Shown one piece after another: positions 1-6,326 of a DNA stretch of 17,172 bases; the first letter of the stretch is position 1; each line of letters begins with the position of its first letter. This DNA comes from an uncultured Saprospiraceae bacterium (lineage in GTDB: Bacteria > Bacteroidota > Bacteroidia > Chitinophagales > Saprospiraceae). Under the pieces are notes generated by a model. It did not search any database and had not been told where the DNA came from. It worked only from the letters and a program-made list of their open reading frames with translations. The stretch is taken from assembly GCA_937864255.1 (NCBI GenBank), contig CALMIT010000744.1, positions 1 through 17,172 on the forward strand, in the 5' to 3' direction. A program made the position numbers and the translations under genes.

Positions 1-156
1 CGTTCACCGCACGTCAATAAGAAGTCTCGGGAGCAGTTCCAGTTGCGTACCCACACTCGTCTTATTGAAATTTATACGCCTACCCAGAAGACGGTTGATG
101 CGCTTTCCAAGTTGGAATTGCCCAGCGGTGTGGACATTCAGGTAAAACTTACCTGA
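1..156 (+). CDS. rpsJ: 30S ribosomal protein S10, C-terminal half (partial)
   Basis: The frame is open from base 1 and ends at TGA 154-156, giving the last 51 residues of a protein usually about 101 long; the start lies before the window. It contains the S10 signature SPHVNKKSREQFQLRTH (residues 2-18 of the fragment), followed by the TPTQKTVDAL stretch and the VDIQVKL end typical of S10. S10 is a 30S head protein and, with NusB, an antitermination factor. It is normally the first gene of the S10 operon, so the operon promoter is probably just outside the window. A second stop, TAG 157-159, follows in frame, and the first stop lies inside a perfect hairpin (138-156). Confidence 0.97.
   Translation, partial: RSPHVNKKSREQFQLRTHTRLIEIYTPTQKTVDALSKLELPSGVDIQVKLT
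138..156 (+). other. hairpin over the rpsJ stop codon
   Basis: TCAGGTAA (138-145) and TTACCTGA (149-156) are perfect complements around a 3-nt loop (AAC), giving an 8-bp stem that contains the rpsJ TGA stop. No T-run follows directly, so it does not look like a standard intrinsic terminator. It could protect a 3' end, affect termination, or be chance; the function is unknown. Confidence 0.4.
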
Positions 157-328
157 TAGCGCGCAATCAATCCTTTTAAGGTAGAATTGTAATTTTTGAT
201 TCCATTTTTTGAAAAGGCGACCTTTTATAAAGTGTCGGGCCTGATCATGAAAAATAATCGTCTAATTAACAGGATAGCTGCTTTAATTAAACTTGACGGC
301 AGCCCATTCTTATAAAAACATCACAGAC
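157..328 (+). promoter_or_regulatory. long rpsJ-rplC spacer, possible structured leader
   Basis: At 172 nt this is the longest spacer in the window; most others here are 10-60 nt. It holds CCTTTT at 172-177, AAAAGG at 212-217 and CCTTTT at 221-226. The middle element can pair with either flank: a tight 6-bp hairpin with loop CGA (212-226), or a longer-range 6-bp helix with 172-177. Such mutually exclusive pairing is what attenuator-like leaders show, but six A/U-rich pairs can arise by chance. I see no convincing TAnnTTTG promoter; TAGAATTG at 182-189 is one mismatch away. A 22-codon ATG frame at 247-315 is probably not a gene. Confidence 0.35.
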
Positions 329-955
329 GTGAACGGAATAATAGGAAAAAAATTAGGCATGACAAGCATCTACAACGAGCGCGGGCAAAGCGTAGCCTGC
401 ACCGTAGTAGAAGCTGGACCCTGTGTGGTCACGCAGGTGAAATCGGAAGAAGTTGACGGCTACTATGCCTTGCAACTTGGTTTTGGTGAAGCTAAACCCA
501 AAAATACTTCCAAACCGCTTCAGGGGCATTTTGAAAAGGCTAACACCACGCCTAAAAGAAAAGTGATGGAGTTTCGCGATTTCGCAATTGAAAAAAGCCT
601 CGGCGAAACCATTCGTGTGGAGGAAGTTTTTCAGGAAGGCGAAACCATCCACGCTTTCGGAACATCCAAAGGCAAAGGTTTTCAGGGTGTTGTAAAACGC
701 CACGGTTTCGGTGGTGTCGGTGAAACTTCTCACGGACAGCACAACCGTGTACGCGCCCCGGGTTCTATCGGCGCATCTTCATTTCCTTCGAAAGTTATGA
801 AAGGGATGCGGATGGCAGGTCGTACAGGCGGCGAACAGGTCAAAATAAAGAACCTCAGAATTGTGAGAATTCTGCCCGATAAAAATATCGTCCTGGTAAA
901 AGGCGCGATTCCGGGTCACAAAGGTTCTATTGTAATTTTAGAAAAGAAACGATAA
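329..955 (+). CDS. rplC: 50S ribosomal protein L3
   Basis: L3 is a primary 23S rRNA binder that starts 50S assembly and reaches toward the peptidyl transferase centre. The product has the N-terminal GKKLGMT motif at residues 5-11, GTSKGKGFQGVVKRHGF at about 111-127, and RAPGSIGASSFPSKV at about 142-156. The Gln that PrmB methylates in the matching E. coli loop is absent (Ser here). I chose GTG at 329 because family members begin a few residues before GKK and this gives 208 residues, close to the usual 209. The frame is also open from TTG at 293, which would add 12 residues (MTAAHSYKNITD) unlike L3. No ATG lies in frame before residue 11, so the start is non-ATG either way, unlike the other genes here. 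Confidence 0.94.
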   Translation: MNGIIGKKLGMTSIYNERGQSVACTVVEAGPCVVTQVKSEEVDGYYALQLGFGEAKPKNTSKPLQGHFEKANTTPKRKVMEFRDFAIEKSLGETIRVEEVFQEGETIHAFGTSKGKGFQGVVKRHGFGGVGETSHGQHNRVRAPGSIGASSFPSKVMKGMRMAGRTGGEQVKIKNLRIVRILPDKNIVLVKGAIPGHKGSIVILEKKR

Positions 956-1012
956 TTAATATTACCACGGCGTGTCTTTTGGCGCGTCGGTTCAGCTTGA
1001 ATTTTTAAAAAA

Positions 1013-1642
1013 ATGAAGCTCGAAATTTTCAATACGCAAGGACAAAAAACGGGTAAGTCAATTGAGTTGCCTGATCATATTTTCGGTATTGAGCCGAACG
1101 AACACTGTGTGTGGTTGTCTATAAAGCAATACTTGGCGCATCAGCGTCAGGGCACGCACAAATCAAAAGAAAGAAGTGAGGTTTCGGGTTCCACCAGAAA
1201 ACTTCACCGCCAAAAAGGAACGGGAGGATCGCGTAAAGGCGATATCAACAACCCGCTTTACAGAGGCGGCGGACGGGTTTTTGGACCAAGACCGCGCGAC
1301 TATAGCCAAAAACTCAATAAAAAAGTGATGCGTCTGGCCAGAAAATCTGCCTTGTCATCGAAAGCAAATGCAGGTCAGATCATGGTCGTTGAAGATTTTT
1401 CTTTTGATGCGCCAAAGACAAAAGCATTTAAAGACATCATCACAAATCTGAATGTTTCGGGCAAGAAGTCATTGTTCGTTACTTCCGATTATGAAAAAGA
1501 AGTATTGCTTTCGAGCCGCAACGTGCCCAAAACTGTGGTTATGCGTGCTCAGGATATTTGCACTTACGACGTGCTGAACAATGAAGTATTGATTTTGTGT
1601 GAAGGCGCGCTTGCTAAAATCCAGCAAACTTTCGGTGAATAA
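1013..1642 (+). CDS. rplD: 50S ribosomal protein L4
   Basis: L4 binds 23S rRNA early in assembly, and its extended loop lines the nascent-chain exit tunnel. The 209-residue product matches the family length and carries the basic Gly/Arg-rich loop at residues 62-98 (KLHRQKGTGGSRKGD, then GGGRVFGPRPRDY), followed by KSALSSKA. The start ATG is preceded by a T-run and A-run (TTTTTAAAAAA) with no Shine-Dalgarno. It lies 57 nt after rplC. In Gammaproteobacteria L4 represses its own operon through a leader before rpsJ; whether that happens here cannot be seen. Confidence 0.97.
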   Translation: MKLEIFNTQGQKTGKSIELPDHIFGIEPNEHCVWLSIKQYLAHQRQGTHKSKERSEVSGSTRKLHRQKGTGGSRKGDINNPLYRGGGRVFGPRPRDYSQKLNKKVMRLARKSALSSKANAGQIMVVEDFSFDAPKTKAFKDIITNLNVSGKKSLFVTSDYEKEVLLSSRNVPKTVVMRAQDICTYDVLNNEVLILCEGALAKIQQTFGE

Positions 1643-1681
1643 ATTTTTAAAGCGACATCAAAGTCATAGAAATTTAAAATC

Positions 1682-1978
1682 ATGGCAAAGAAAATATTAG
1701 TCAGACCGGTCATCAGCGAAAAAGCGGAAAAATTGTCCGAAACCAAAGGACAATACACTTTCGTGGTAGAAAGACGAGTCAACAAAATAGAGATTCGTAA
1801 AGCCGTAGAAGCGATGTATAATGTGTCGGTTGAGTCAGTCAATACAATGGTGATGCCTGCTAAAACCAAAAGTCGCAATACCAAAGCGGGAATGATAAAA
1901 GGAAGGGTTTCTTCTTTCAAAAAAGCAGTGGTAACACTTGCAAAAGGCGAAGAAATCAACCTCTATGGAGAAGTTTAA
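1682..1978 (+). CDS. rplW: 50S ribosomal protein L23
   Basis: L23 sits at the exit-tunnel rim and is the docking site for trigger factor, SRP and the translocon. The 98-residue protein has the N-terminal VRPVISEKAEKL motif (7-18) and the NKIEIRKAVEAMYNV helix (34-48), then the usual basic loop around KTKSRNTKAG. Length is normal. It begins with ATG 39 nt after rplD and is followed by rplB after 56 nt, the standard S10 order. Confidence 0.97.
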   Translation: MAKKILVRPVISEKAEKLSETKGQYTFVVERRVNKIEIRKAVEAMYNVSVESVNTMVMPAKTKSRNTKAGMIKGRVSSFKKAVVTLAKGEEINLYGEV

Positions 1979-2001
1979 TTGTAAAGAAATAGACAAGTCA
2001 G

Positions 2002-2035
2002 TTTTTTGAATATCGAAATAGAAATTTTCAAAAAA
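2002..2035 (+). repeat. inverted repeat reaching the rplB start codon
   Basis: TTTTTTGAA (2002-2010) and TTCAAAAAA (2027-2035) are perfect 9-nt complements. The last base of the right arm is the A of the rplB ATG. The stem is almost all A-U and would be weak. It is one of several TTGAA/TTCAA inverted repeats in the spacers of this cluster. Confidence 0.4.
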
Positions 2036-2865
2036 TGCCAGTTAAAAAGTATAACCCGATAACACCGGGAACAAGATTCAGAGTCGGAAACTCCTTCGCG
2101 GAAATCACTACGGATTCGCCGGAGAAGAGCCTGCTCGCGCCGATGTCAAAAACCGGCGGCCGCAATAGCCAGGGACATCGTACAATGCGCCAGCGTGGCG
2201 GCGGTCACAAACGCCGTTACAGAGTCATTGATTTCAAACGCAACAAAGACGGCGTTCCGGCAATTGTAAAAACTATCGAATACGATCCAAATCGCACTGC
2301 ATTTATCGCTTTGGTGGCTTATGCAGACGGCGAAAAAAGATACATCATCGCACCCAACGGACTTAAAGTTGGCGATAAAATCGTATCGGGAGCAGGAGCA
2401 GCGCCAAACACGGGCAATGCCTTATTCCTGAAAGAAATACCGCTCGGTTCTGAAATCCACGCCGTCGAAATGCGTCCGGGACAAGGAGCAGTGTTGGTAA
2501 GAGGCGCAGGAACTTCTGCGGTGTTGCTTGGTCGGGAGGATCGCTATGCGGTAGTCAAACTGCCATCAGGCGAGGTGCGCAGAATTTTGCTCACCTGCAA
2601 AGCAACTATCGGCTCTACTTCCAATCAGGATCATGCACTTCAGGTGTTTGGTAAAGCGGGTAGAAGACGCTGGGTAGGAAAACGTCCTCACGTGAGAGGT
2701 GTGGCGATGAACCCCGTAGATCACCCGATGGGTGGTGGTGAAGGTAGAGCTTCCGGTGGTCACCCGCGTTCACGTACAGGCATTATGGCCAAAGGTCAGA
2801 AGACGAGAAATAATAAGAAACATTCTTCGAAACTGATCATATCGAGAAAAAAGACAAAACAATAA
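2035..2865 (+). CDS. rplB: 50S ribosomal protein L2
   Basis: L2 is a large-subunit core protein needed for subunit joining and peptidyl transferase assembly. The 276-residue product shows GGRNSQGHRTMRQRGGGHKRRYR at 41-63, the central SH3-like RNA-binding folds, and the signature MNPVDHPMGGGEGR at 225-238. His230, matching the conserved E. coli His229 (mature numbering), is kept, while the second His of DHPHGGGEG is Met. The lysine-rich C-terminus is typical. ATG at 2035 follows an A/T-rich tract without a Shine-Dalgarno. Confidence 0.98.
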   Translation: MPVKKYNPITPGTRFRVGNSFAEITTDSPEKSLLAPMSKTGGRNSQGHRTMRQRGGGHKRRYRVIDFKRNKDGVPAIVKTIEYDPNRTAFIALVAYADGEKRYIIAPNGLKVGDKIVSGAGAAPNTGNALFLKEIPLGSEIHAVEMRPGQGAVLVRGAGTSAVLLGREDRYAVVKLPSGEVRRILLTCKATIGSTSNQDHALQVFGKAGRRRWVGKRPHVRGVAMNPVDHPMGGGEGRASGGHPRSRTGIMAKGQKTRNNKKHSSKLIISRKKTKQ

Positions 2866-2897
2866 AATAATTCATTTTAATAATTGAGATACCTTCT

Positions 2898-3161
2898 ATG
2901 GCACGTTCAGTAAAAAAAGGACCTTACGTTTTTCACAAATTGTTGGCTAAGGTTCAAAAATCAAAAGAGTCCACAAAAAAACAAGTTATCAAGACCTGGT
3001 CTCGTGCCTCTATGATAGTTCCGATCATGGTCGGAGAAACCATCGCCGTCCACAACGGGAAAACTTTCGTCCCCGTGTATGTTACGGAGAATATGGTGGG
3101 TCATAAATTAGGTGAATTTGCACCTACGAGATCATTCAAGGGTCACGCAGGAAACAGATAA
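2898..3161 (+). CDS. rpsS: 30S ribosomal protein S19
   Basis: S19 is a 30S head protein that works with S13 and contacts the A-site tRNA region and the subunit bridge. The 87-residue product carries KKGPYV (6-11), KTWSRASMIVP (32-42) and the signature VYVTENMVGHKLGEFAPTR (60-78), ending in FKGH. Length is close to the usual 90-92. It starts with ATG 32 nt after rplB. Confidence 0.97.
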   Translation: MARSVKKGPYVFHKLLAKVQKSKESTKKQVIKTWSRASMIVPIMVGETIAVHNGKTFVPVYVTENMVGHKLGEFAPTRSFKGHAGNR

Positions 3162-3207
3162 AATTAAACTGTCTGCCTTTAAAATCAGACTTTCAAATTT
3201 TTTTAAA

Positions 3208-3603
3208 ATGGAAGCAGTAGCAAAATTCAAAAGTTGTCCGATGTCCGCAAGAAAAATGCGGCTGGTTGTTGACAATATTCGCGGCAAGCGTGTAGATGAA
3301 GCTTTGGGCATTCTCAAGTTTTCAAAGCAGGAAGCAGCAGTATGGCTTGAAAAGGTTTTATTGTCAGCCATTGCCAACTGGGAGCAGAAAGCCGGTGGAG
3401 AAAGCGCCGCAGATTATGACTTATTTGTAAAAACTGCTTTTTCGGATGGCGGCACGATGTTGAAAAGACTCCGCCCCGCGCCGCATGGAAGAGCACACCG
3501 CGTGCGCAAACGTACCAATCACATCACGATAATTGTGGCTAACAAAATTCCGGTTGCCGCTGACAATAAAGAAGTGGTTGAAGTAGAAGAAGTACAGGAA
3601 TAA
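3208..3603 (+). CDS. rplV: 50S ribosomal protein L22
   Basis: L22 binds 23S rRNA and extends a beta-hairpin into the exit tunnel next to L4. I chose ATG at 3208 (131 residues, MEAVAKFKSCPMSARKMRLV) because the conserved SARKMRLVVDNIRGK block begins there. The frame stays open upstream to an ATG at 3112, but that would overlap rpsS by 50 nt and add 32 unrelated residues. The hairpin basic segment RLRPAPHGRAHRVRKR lies at 87-102 and the protein ends in an acidic tail (NKEVVEVEEVQE). The spacer before it contains GTCTG 3171-3175 / CAGAC 3186-3190. Confidence 0.96.
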   Translation: MEAVAKFKSCPMSARKMRLVVDNIRGKRVDEALGILKFSKQEAAVWLEKVLLSAIANWEQKAGGESAADYDLFVKTAFSDGGTMLKRLRPAPHGRAHRVRKRTNHITIIVANKIPVAADNKEVVEVEEVQE

Positions 3604-3655
3604 TATTGAGTGTAAAGAGTAAAAAGAAATTTTCAAAATACCAATAATCCGTAAA

Positions 3656-4429
3656 ATGGGTCAAAAAACAAATCCAATTGGAAATCGTCTCGGAATCATT
3701 CGTGGTTGGGAATCCAGCTGGTTTGGCGGGAAGGACATGGGACAAAAAGTAGTGGAGGATGAAAAAATCCGTAACTACCTCAAAGCCCGTATCCAAAAAG
3801 GAGGAATCGCTAAAATAGTTATTGAGCGTACGCTCAAACGCATCACGATTACCATCCACACATCTCGTCCGGGGATCATTATTGGAAAAGGTGGTCAGGA
3901 GGTTGACAAGATTCGGGAAGAGTTGAAAAAACTGACCGGTCAGGATGTACAAATCAACATCATTGAAATACGCAAGCCGGAGCTTGACGCCAATATTGTA
4001 GGCGAATCGGTAGCAAAACAGTTGGAATCGCGTATCAACTACCGCCGCGCTATCAAGTCGGCTATTCAGTCCACAATGCGCGCCGGTGCGGAAGGAATCA
4101 AAGTCCGCATTTCAGGCAGGTTGAACGGTGCCGAGATGGCCCGTACGGAAGAGTTTAAAGAAGGAAGAACGCCGCTGCACACTTTCAGAGCAGATATTGA
4201 CTATGCACTTGCCGAAGCACAAACGGTGTACGGAAAAATCGGCATCAAAGTATGGCTTTGCAAAGGCGAGGTTTTGGGCAAACGTGATTTATCTCCGAAC
4301 GTAGGTGTTGAAAAAACTGAAAGAACCGGCGGCGAAAGAGGTGAAAGAGGTGGAGACAGAAGAGAACGCGGCGACCGCAGAGAAAGAGGCGGCGGCAGAG
4401 GCGGGGAAAGAAGAGACAGAAGAAGATAA
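3656..4429 (+). CDS. rpsC: 30S ribosomal protein S3 with Arg/Gly-rich tail
   Basis: S3 sits at the mRNA entry channel and takes part in helicase activity there. The 257-residue product has the N-terminal MGQKTNPIGNRLG, a type II KH domain with its GXXG-type loop GIIIGKGG (73-80), and the C-terminal domain with RISGRLNGAEMARTE (151-165) and IGIKVW (195-200). The normal protein would end near residue 220. Residues 222-257 form a low-complexity tail of Arg, Gly, Glu and Asp in GERGERGGDRRERG-like repeats, encoded by a purine-rich tract (about 4319-4426). The known E. coli protein is 233 long. C-terminal tails of varying sequence are common in S3 of this phylum, so I infer an extension, not a fusion. 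Confidence 0.97.
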   Translation: MGQKTNPIGNRLGIIRGWESSWFGGKDMGQKVVEDEKIRNYLKARIQKGGIAKIVIERTLKRITITIHTSRPGIIIGKGGQEVDKIREELKKLTGQDVQINIIEIRKPELDANIVGESVAKQLESRINYRRAIKSAIQSTMRAGAEGIKVRISGRLNGAEMARTEEFKEGRTPLHTFRADIDYALAEAQTVYGKIGIKVWLCKGEVLGKRDLSPNVGVEKTERTGGERGERGGDRRERGDRRERGGGRGGERRDRRR

Positions 4430-4460
4430 AAAACACTGATTAAAAAAAGAAAAATTGGCT

Positions 4461-4468
4461 TAAATTTG
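4461..4468 (+). promoter_or_regulatory. candidate Bacteroidota promoter (-7 box) for rplP
   Basis: TAAATTTG matches the Bacteroidota -7 consensus TAnnTTTG exactly and continues as CGCC. The same TTTGCGCC context recurs before infA (12233-12240). It falls in the 102-nt rpsC-rplP spacer, the longest in the S10 half apart from the rplC leader. No clear -33 TTTG is visible at the expected distance; the upstream stretch is A-rich. If real, transcription would begin near 4475, giving the downstream genes a second start in addition to readthrough from rpsJ. Confidence 0.45.
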
Positions 4469-4472
4469 CGCC

Positions 4473-4499
4473 CGCTTTTTACAAAGCCTTTTAAAAGCG
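4473..4499 (+). other. hairpin in the rplP leader
   Basis: CGCTTTT (4473-4479) and AAAAGCG (4493-4499) are perfect 7-nt complements with a 13-nt loop. Inside this region GCTTT (4474-4478) can instead pair with AAAGC (4483-4487), so two exclusive hairpins are possible. The element begins about where a transcript from the 4461-4468 box would start. It may be a 5' leader structure; no function is shown. Confidence 0.35.
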
Positions 4500-4531
4500 A
4501 GACAAAGTAAGCGATAGAAAAATTCATAGCA

Positions 4532-4951
4532 ATGTTACAACCAAAAAGAACGAAGTATCGCAAGCAGCAAAAAGGCCGTAACGACGGTCTGGCTTACAAA
4601 GGAAGCACGATTTCCTTCGGAAGCTACGGGCTCAAGTCTTTGGATGCGGGGCGTATTACAAACCGTCAGTTGGAAGCAGCGCGTATTGCCATGACCCGTC
4701 ACATGAAAAGGGAAGGAAAAGTCTGGATCAGAATTTTTCCTGACAAACCTATCACTGCCAAGCCTTTGGAGGTGCGGATGGGAAAAGGTAAAGGACCTTT
4801 GGATCACTGGGTAGCATTGGTAAAACCGGGACGGATTATGTTTGAAATAGACGGCGTTCCGCGTGAAGTAGCAGTGGAAGCACTCAGGCTTGCAGCGCAA
4901 AAACTACCGGTGATGACAAAAACTATCGTAAGACCCGATCACGTCGAATAA
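4532..4951 (+). CDS. rplP: 50S ribosomal protein L16
   Basis: L16 binds near the A site and the GTPase-associated region and helps order the 50S for tRNA binding. The 139-residue product carries MLQPKRTKYRKQQKGR at the N-terminus, the ITNRQLEAARIAMTRHMKR helix (42-60), and the signature KPLEVRMGKGKG (77-88). Arg82 sits where the E. coli protein has its hydroxylated arginine (Arg81). Length is normal. ATG at 4532 follows the possible promoter and leader hairpin; rpmC follows after 55 nt. Confidence 0.97.
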   Translation: MLQPKRTKYRKQQKGRNDGLAYKGSTISFGSYGLKSLDAGRITNRQLEAARIAMTRHMKREGKVWIRIFPDKPITAKPLEVRMGKGKGPLDHWVALVKPGRIMFEIDGVPREVAVEALRLAAQKLPVMTKTIVRPDHVE

Positions 4952-5006
4952 GTGCTAAGTTCATTTTGGTATAAACTTTAAGAAGTAAATTTTCAATACA
5001 TATAAA

Positions 5007-5270
5007 ATGGCTTCAAAGAAATATTTGGAATTGCAGGAATTTTCGGACACTGACTTGGCTGCTGAGTTGAAAGCCGCCGAGCAGGAGTATCAAAAAATGC
5101 AGTTCGATCATGCCACGAAAGGTGTTGACAATCCGTTGTCAATCAAAGAGATGCGTCGCGATATTGCACGCCTGAACACGGAAATTCGTCGCAGAGAAGT
5201 AGCTTCGATGCCAGCCGAAGTTTTGGCAAAAAGATCAAAAATACGGGCGCGTCGCCGTCAAAAGAATTAG
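5007..5270 (+). CDS. rpmC: 50S ribosomal protein L29
   Basis: L29 forms part of the exit-tunnel rim with L23. It is two long antiparallel helices. In this 87-residue product these appear as LQEFSDTDLAAELKAAEQEYQKMQF (9-33) and IKEMRRDIARLNTEIRRRE (46-64). The typical protein is about 63-70 residues; the extra 20 here are a basic C-terminal extension (AKRSKIRARRRQKN). ATG at 5007 is preceded by AATTTTCAA and an A/T-rich tract. Confidence 0.95.
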   Translation: MASKKYLELQEFSDTDLAAELKAAEQEYQKMQFDHATKGVDNPLSIKEMRRDIARLNTEIRRREVASMPAEVLAKRSKIRARRRQKN

Positions 5271-5299
5271 TCCTGTTTTCCTTCAAATTTTTTTTGAAA

Positions 5300-5560
5300 A
5301 TGACTGAAGAAAGAAGATCACGAAAAACAAGAACTGGTATCGTAACCAGTAATAAAATGGAAAAAACCATTGCTGTTCAGGTAGAGCGTAAATTCCAACA
5401 CCCGCTCTATGGAAAAGCGATGAAGCGTTCCAATAAATTTCTCGCTCATGATGAAAAAAACGAGTGTGGCATCGGCGACCTCGTGCGCATCATGGAGACC
5501 CGTCCTTTGAGCAAACACAAACGCTGGAGATTGGTCGAGATAATTGAAAAAGCGAAGTAA
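5300..5560 (+). CDS. rpsQ: 30S ribosomal protein S17
   Basis: S17 is an OB-fold protein that binds 16S rRNA early in 30S assembly. The 86-residue product has RKTRTGIVTSNKMEKTIAVQVER (8-30) and the conserved GDLVRIMETRPLSKHKRW (59-76). I start at ATG 5300; the frame can be extended to TTG 5294, which adds only Met-Lys and has no support. The 29-nt spacer after rpmC holds the repeat TTCAAA 5282-5287 / TTTGAA 5293-5298. Confidence 0.97.
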   Translation: MTEERRSRKTRTGIVTSNKMEKTIAVQVERKFQHPLYGKAMKRSNKFLAHDEKNECGIGDLVRIMETRPLSKHKRWRLVEIIEKAK

Positions 5561-5587
5561 TTTTTTTTGTCTTAAAAATATTGCGCG

Positions 5588-5953
5588 ATGATACAGCAAG
5601 AAAGCAGACTTAGAGTAGCTGACAACAGTGGAGCCAAAGAAGTTCTATGTATTCGTGTGCTTGGCGGTTCGCACAGACGTTATGCCTCTATAGGTGACAA
5701 AATCGTGGTATCCGTAAAGGATGCTTCTCCCGGCGGTATAAAAAAAGGAACGGTATCAAAAGCCGTAGTGGTGAGAACGAAAAAGGAAATACGTCGCAAA
5801 GACGGTTCCTATATCCGCTTCGATGACAATGCCGTTGTACTTCTCAATAACGCCGATGAGCCGCGCGGAACCCGTATTTTCGGACCGGTAGCGAGAGAGC
5901 TGAGAGAAAAAGATTTCATGCGTATCGTATCATTGGCGCCAGAAGTATTGTAA
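5588..5953 (+). CDS. rplN: 50S ribosomal protein L14
   Basis: L14 binds 23S rRNA and forms intersubunit bridges with the 30S. The 121-residue product is near the usual 122 and shows MIQQESRLRVADNSGAKEVL (1-20), CIRVLGGSHRRYA (21-33), the DASPGGIKKG loop, and GTRIFGPVARELRE (94-107). It begins the spc block but sits only 27 nt after rpsQ, so no promoter is evident and S10-spc cotranscription is likely. Confidence 0.97.
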   Translation: MIQQESRLRVADNSGAKEVLCIRVLGGSHRRYASIGDKIVVSVKDASPGGIKKGTVSKAVVVRTKKEIRRKDGSYIRFDDNAVVLLNNADEPRGTRIFGPVARELREKDFMRIVSLAPEVL

Positions 5954-5964
5954 TCATTAGCAAG

Positions 5965-5981
5965 AATTGAAATTTTCAATT
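5965..5981 (+). repeat. inverted repeat directly before the rplX start
   Basis: AATTGAAA (5965-5972) and TTTCAATT (5974-5981) are perfect complements around one base; the rplX ATG begins at 5982. As an RNA hairpin a one-base loop is too tight, so the inner pairs would open. As DNA it is a 17-bp near-perfect dyad. It belongs to the TTGAAA/TTTCAA set seen in several spacers. Confidence 0.4.
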
Positions 5982-6326
5982 ATGTCAAAGAAGAATAATC
6001 AGACTCGTTTTGCACCCAAGCTCCATGTAAAAAAAGGAGACAAGGTGAAAGTAATCTCCGGTGCATGGAAAGACTCGGAAGGCGAGATTCTCCAGGTTTT
6101 TCCTAAAAAACAACGCGCCGTTGTGGAAGGAGTCAACATCGTGAAAAAGCATAAAAAACCAACCCAGGACAAACCGGGTGGTATCATAGAAATGGAAGCG
6201 CCTATTCATGTTTCCAATCTTATGCTTATTGATCCCAAATCGGGACAACCTACCAGAACCGGAAGAAAACTGGTAGATGGAAAATTGGTTAGATATTCTA
6301 AAAAATCTGGTGAAATTATCAAGTAA
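5982..6326 (+). CDS. rplX: 50S ribosomal protein L24
   Basis: L24 starts 50S assembly together with L3 and sits near the tunnel exit. The 114-residue protein has the KOW motif (VKKGDKVKVISGAWKDSEGEI, split around residues 16-36), then VEGVNIVKKHKKPTQ (48-62) and PGGIIEMEAPIHVSN (65-79). I chose ATG 5982 over TTG 5967, which adds MKFSI ahead of the family start. Its TAA (6324-6326) shares one base with the ATG of rplE, the only overlapping gene pair in the window. Confidence 0.96.
   Translation: MSKKNNQTRFAPKLHVKKGDKVKVISGAWKDSEGEILQVFPKKQRAVVEGVNIVKKHKKPTQDKPGGIIEMEAPIHVSNLMLIDPKSGQPTRTGRKLVDGKLVRYSKKSGEIIK

Noticed and set aside
247..315. A 22-codon ATG frame (MKNNRLINRIAAL...) in the rpsJ-rplC spacer
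   Set aside because: It is very short, matches no family I know, overlaps the alternative TTG start of rplC, and lacks any distinct upstream signal. A leader peptide cannot be excluded, but I have no support for it.
293..328. TTG start giving rplC 12 extra residues
   Set aside because: The added residues do not look like L3, which starts just before the GKK motif; GTG at 329 gives the family length.
3112..3207. Upstream ATG extension of rplV
   Set aside because: It overlaps rpsS by 50 nt and adds 32 residues with no likeness to L22; ATG 3208 has the typical A/T-rich upstream tract.
4319..4426. Repeats in the rpsC tail as a possible CRISPR or tandem-repeat element
   Set aside because: The units are irregular, in frame and purine-rich, and encode a plausible S3 tail; there are no equal-length spacers.
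4201..4563. Minus-strand frame opposite the rpsC tail, with Pro/Leu/Ser repeats
   Set aside because: The repeats are the complement of the Arg/Gly/Glu codons of the S3 tail; nothing supports an independent gene.
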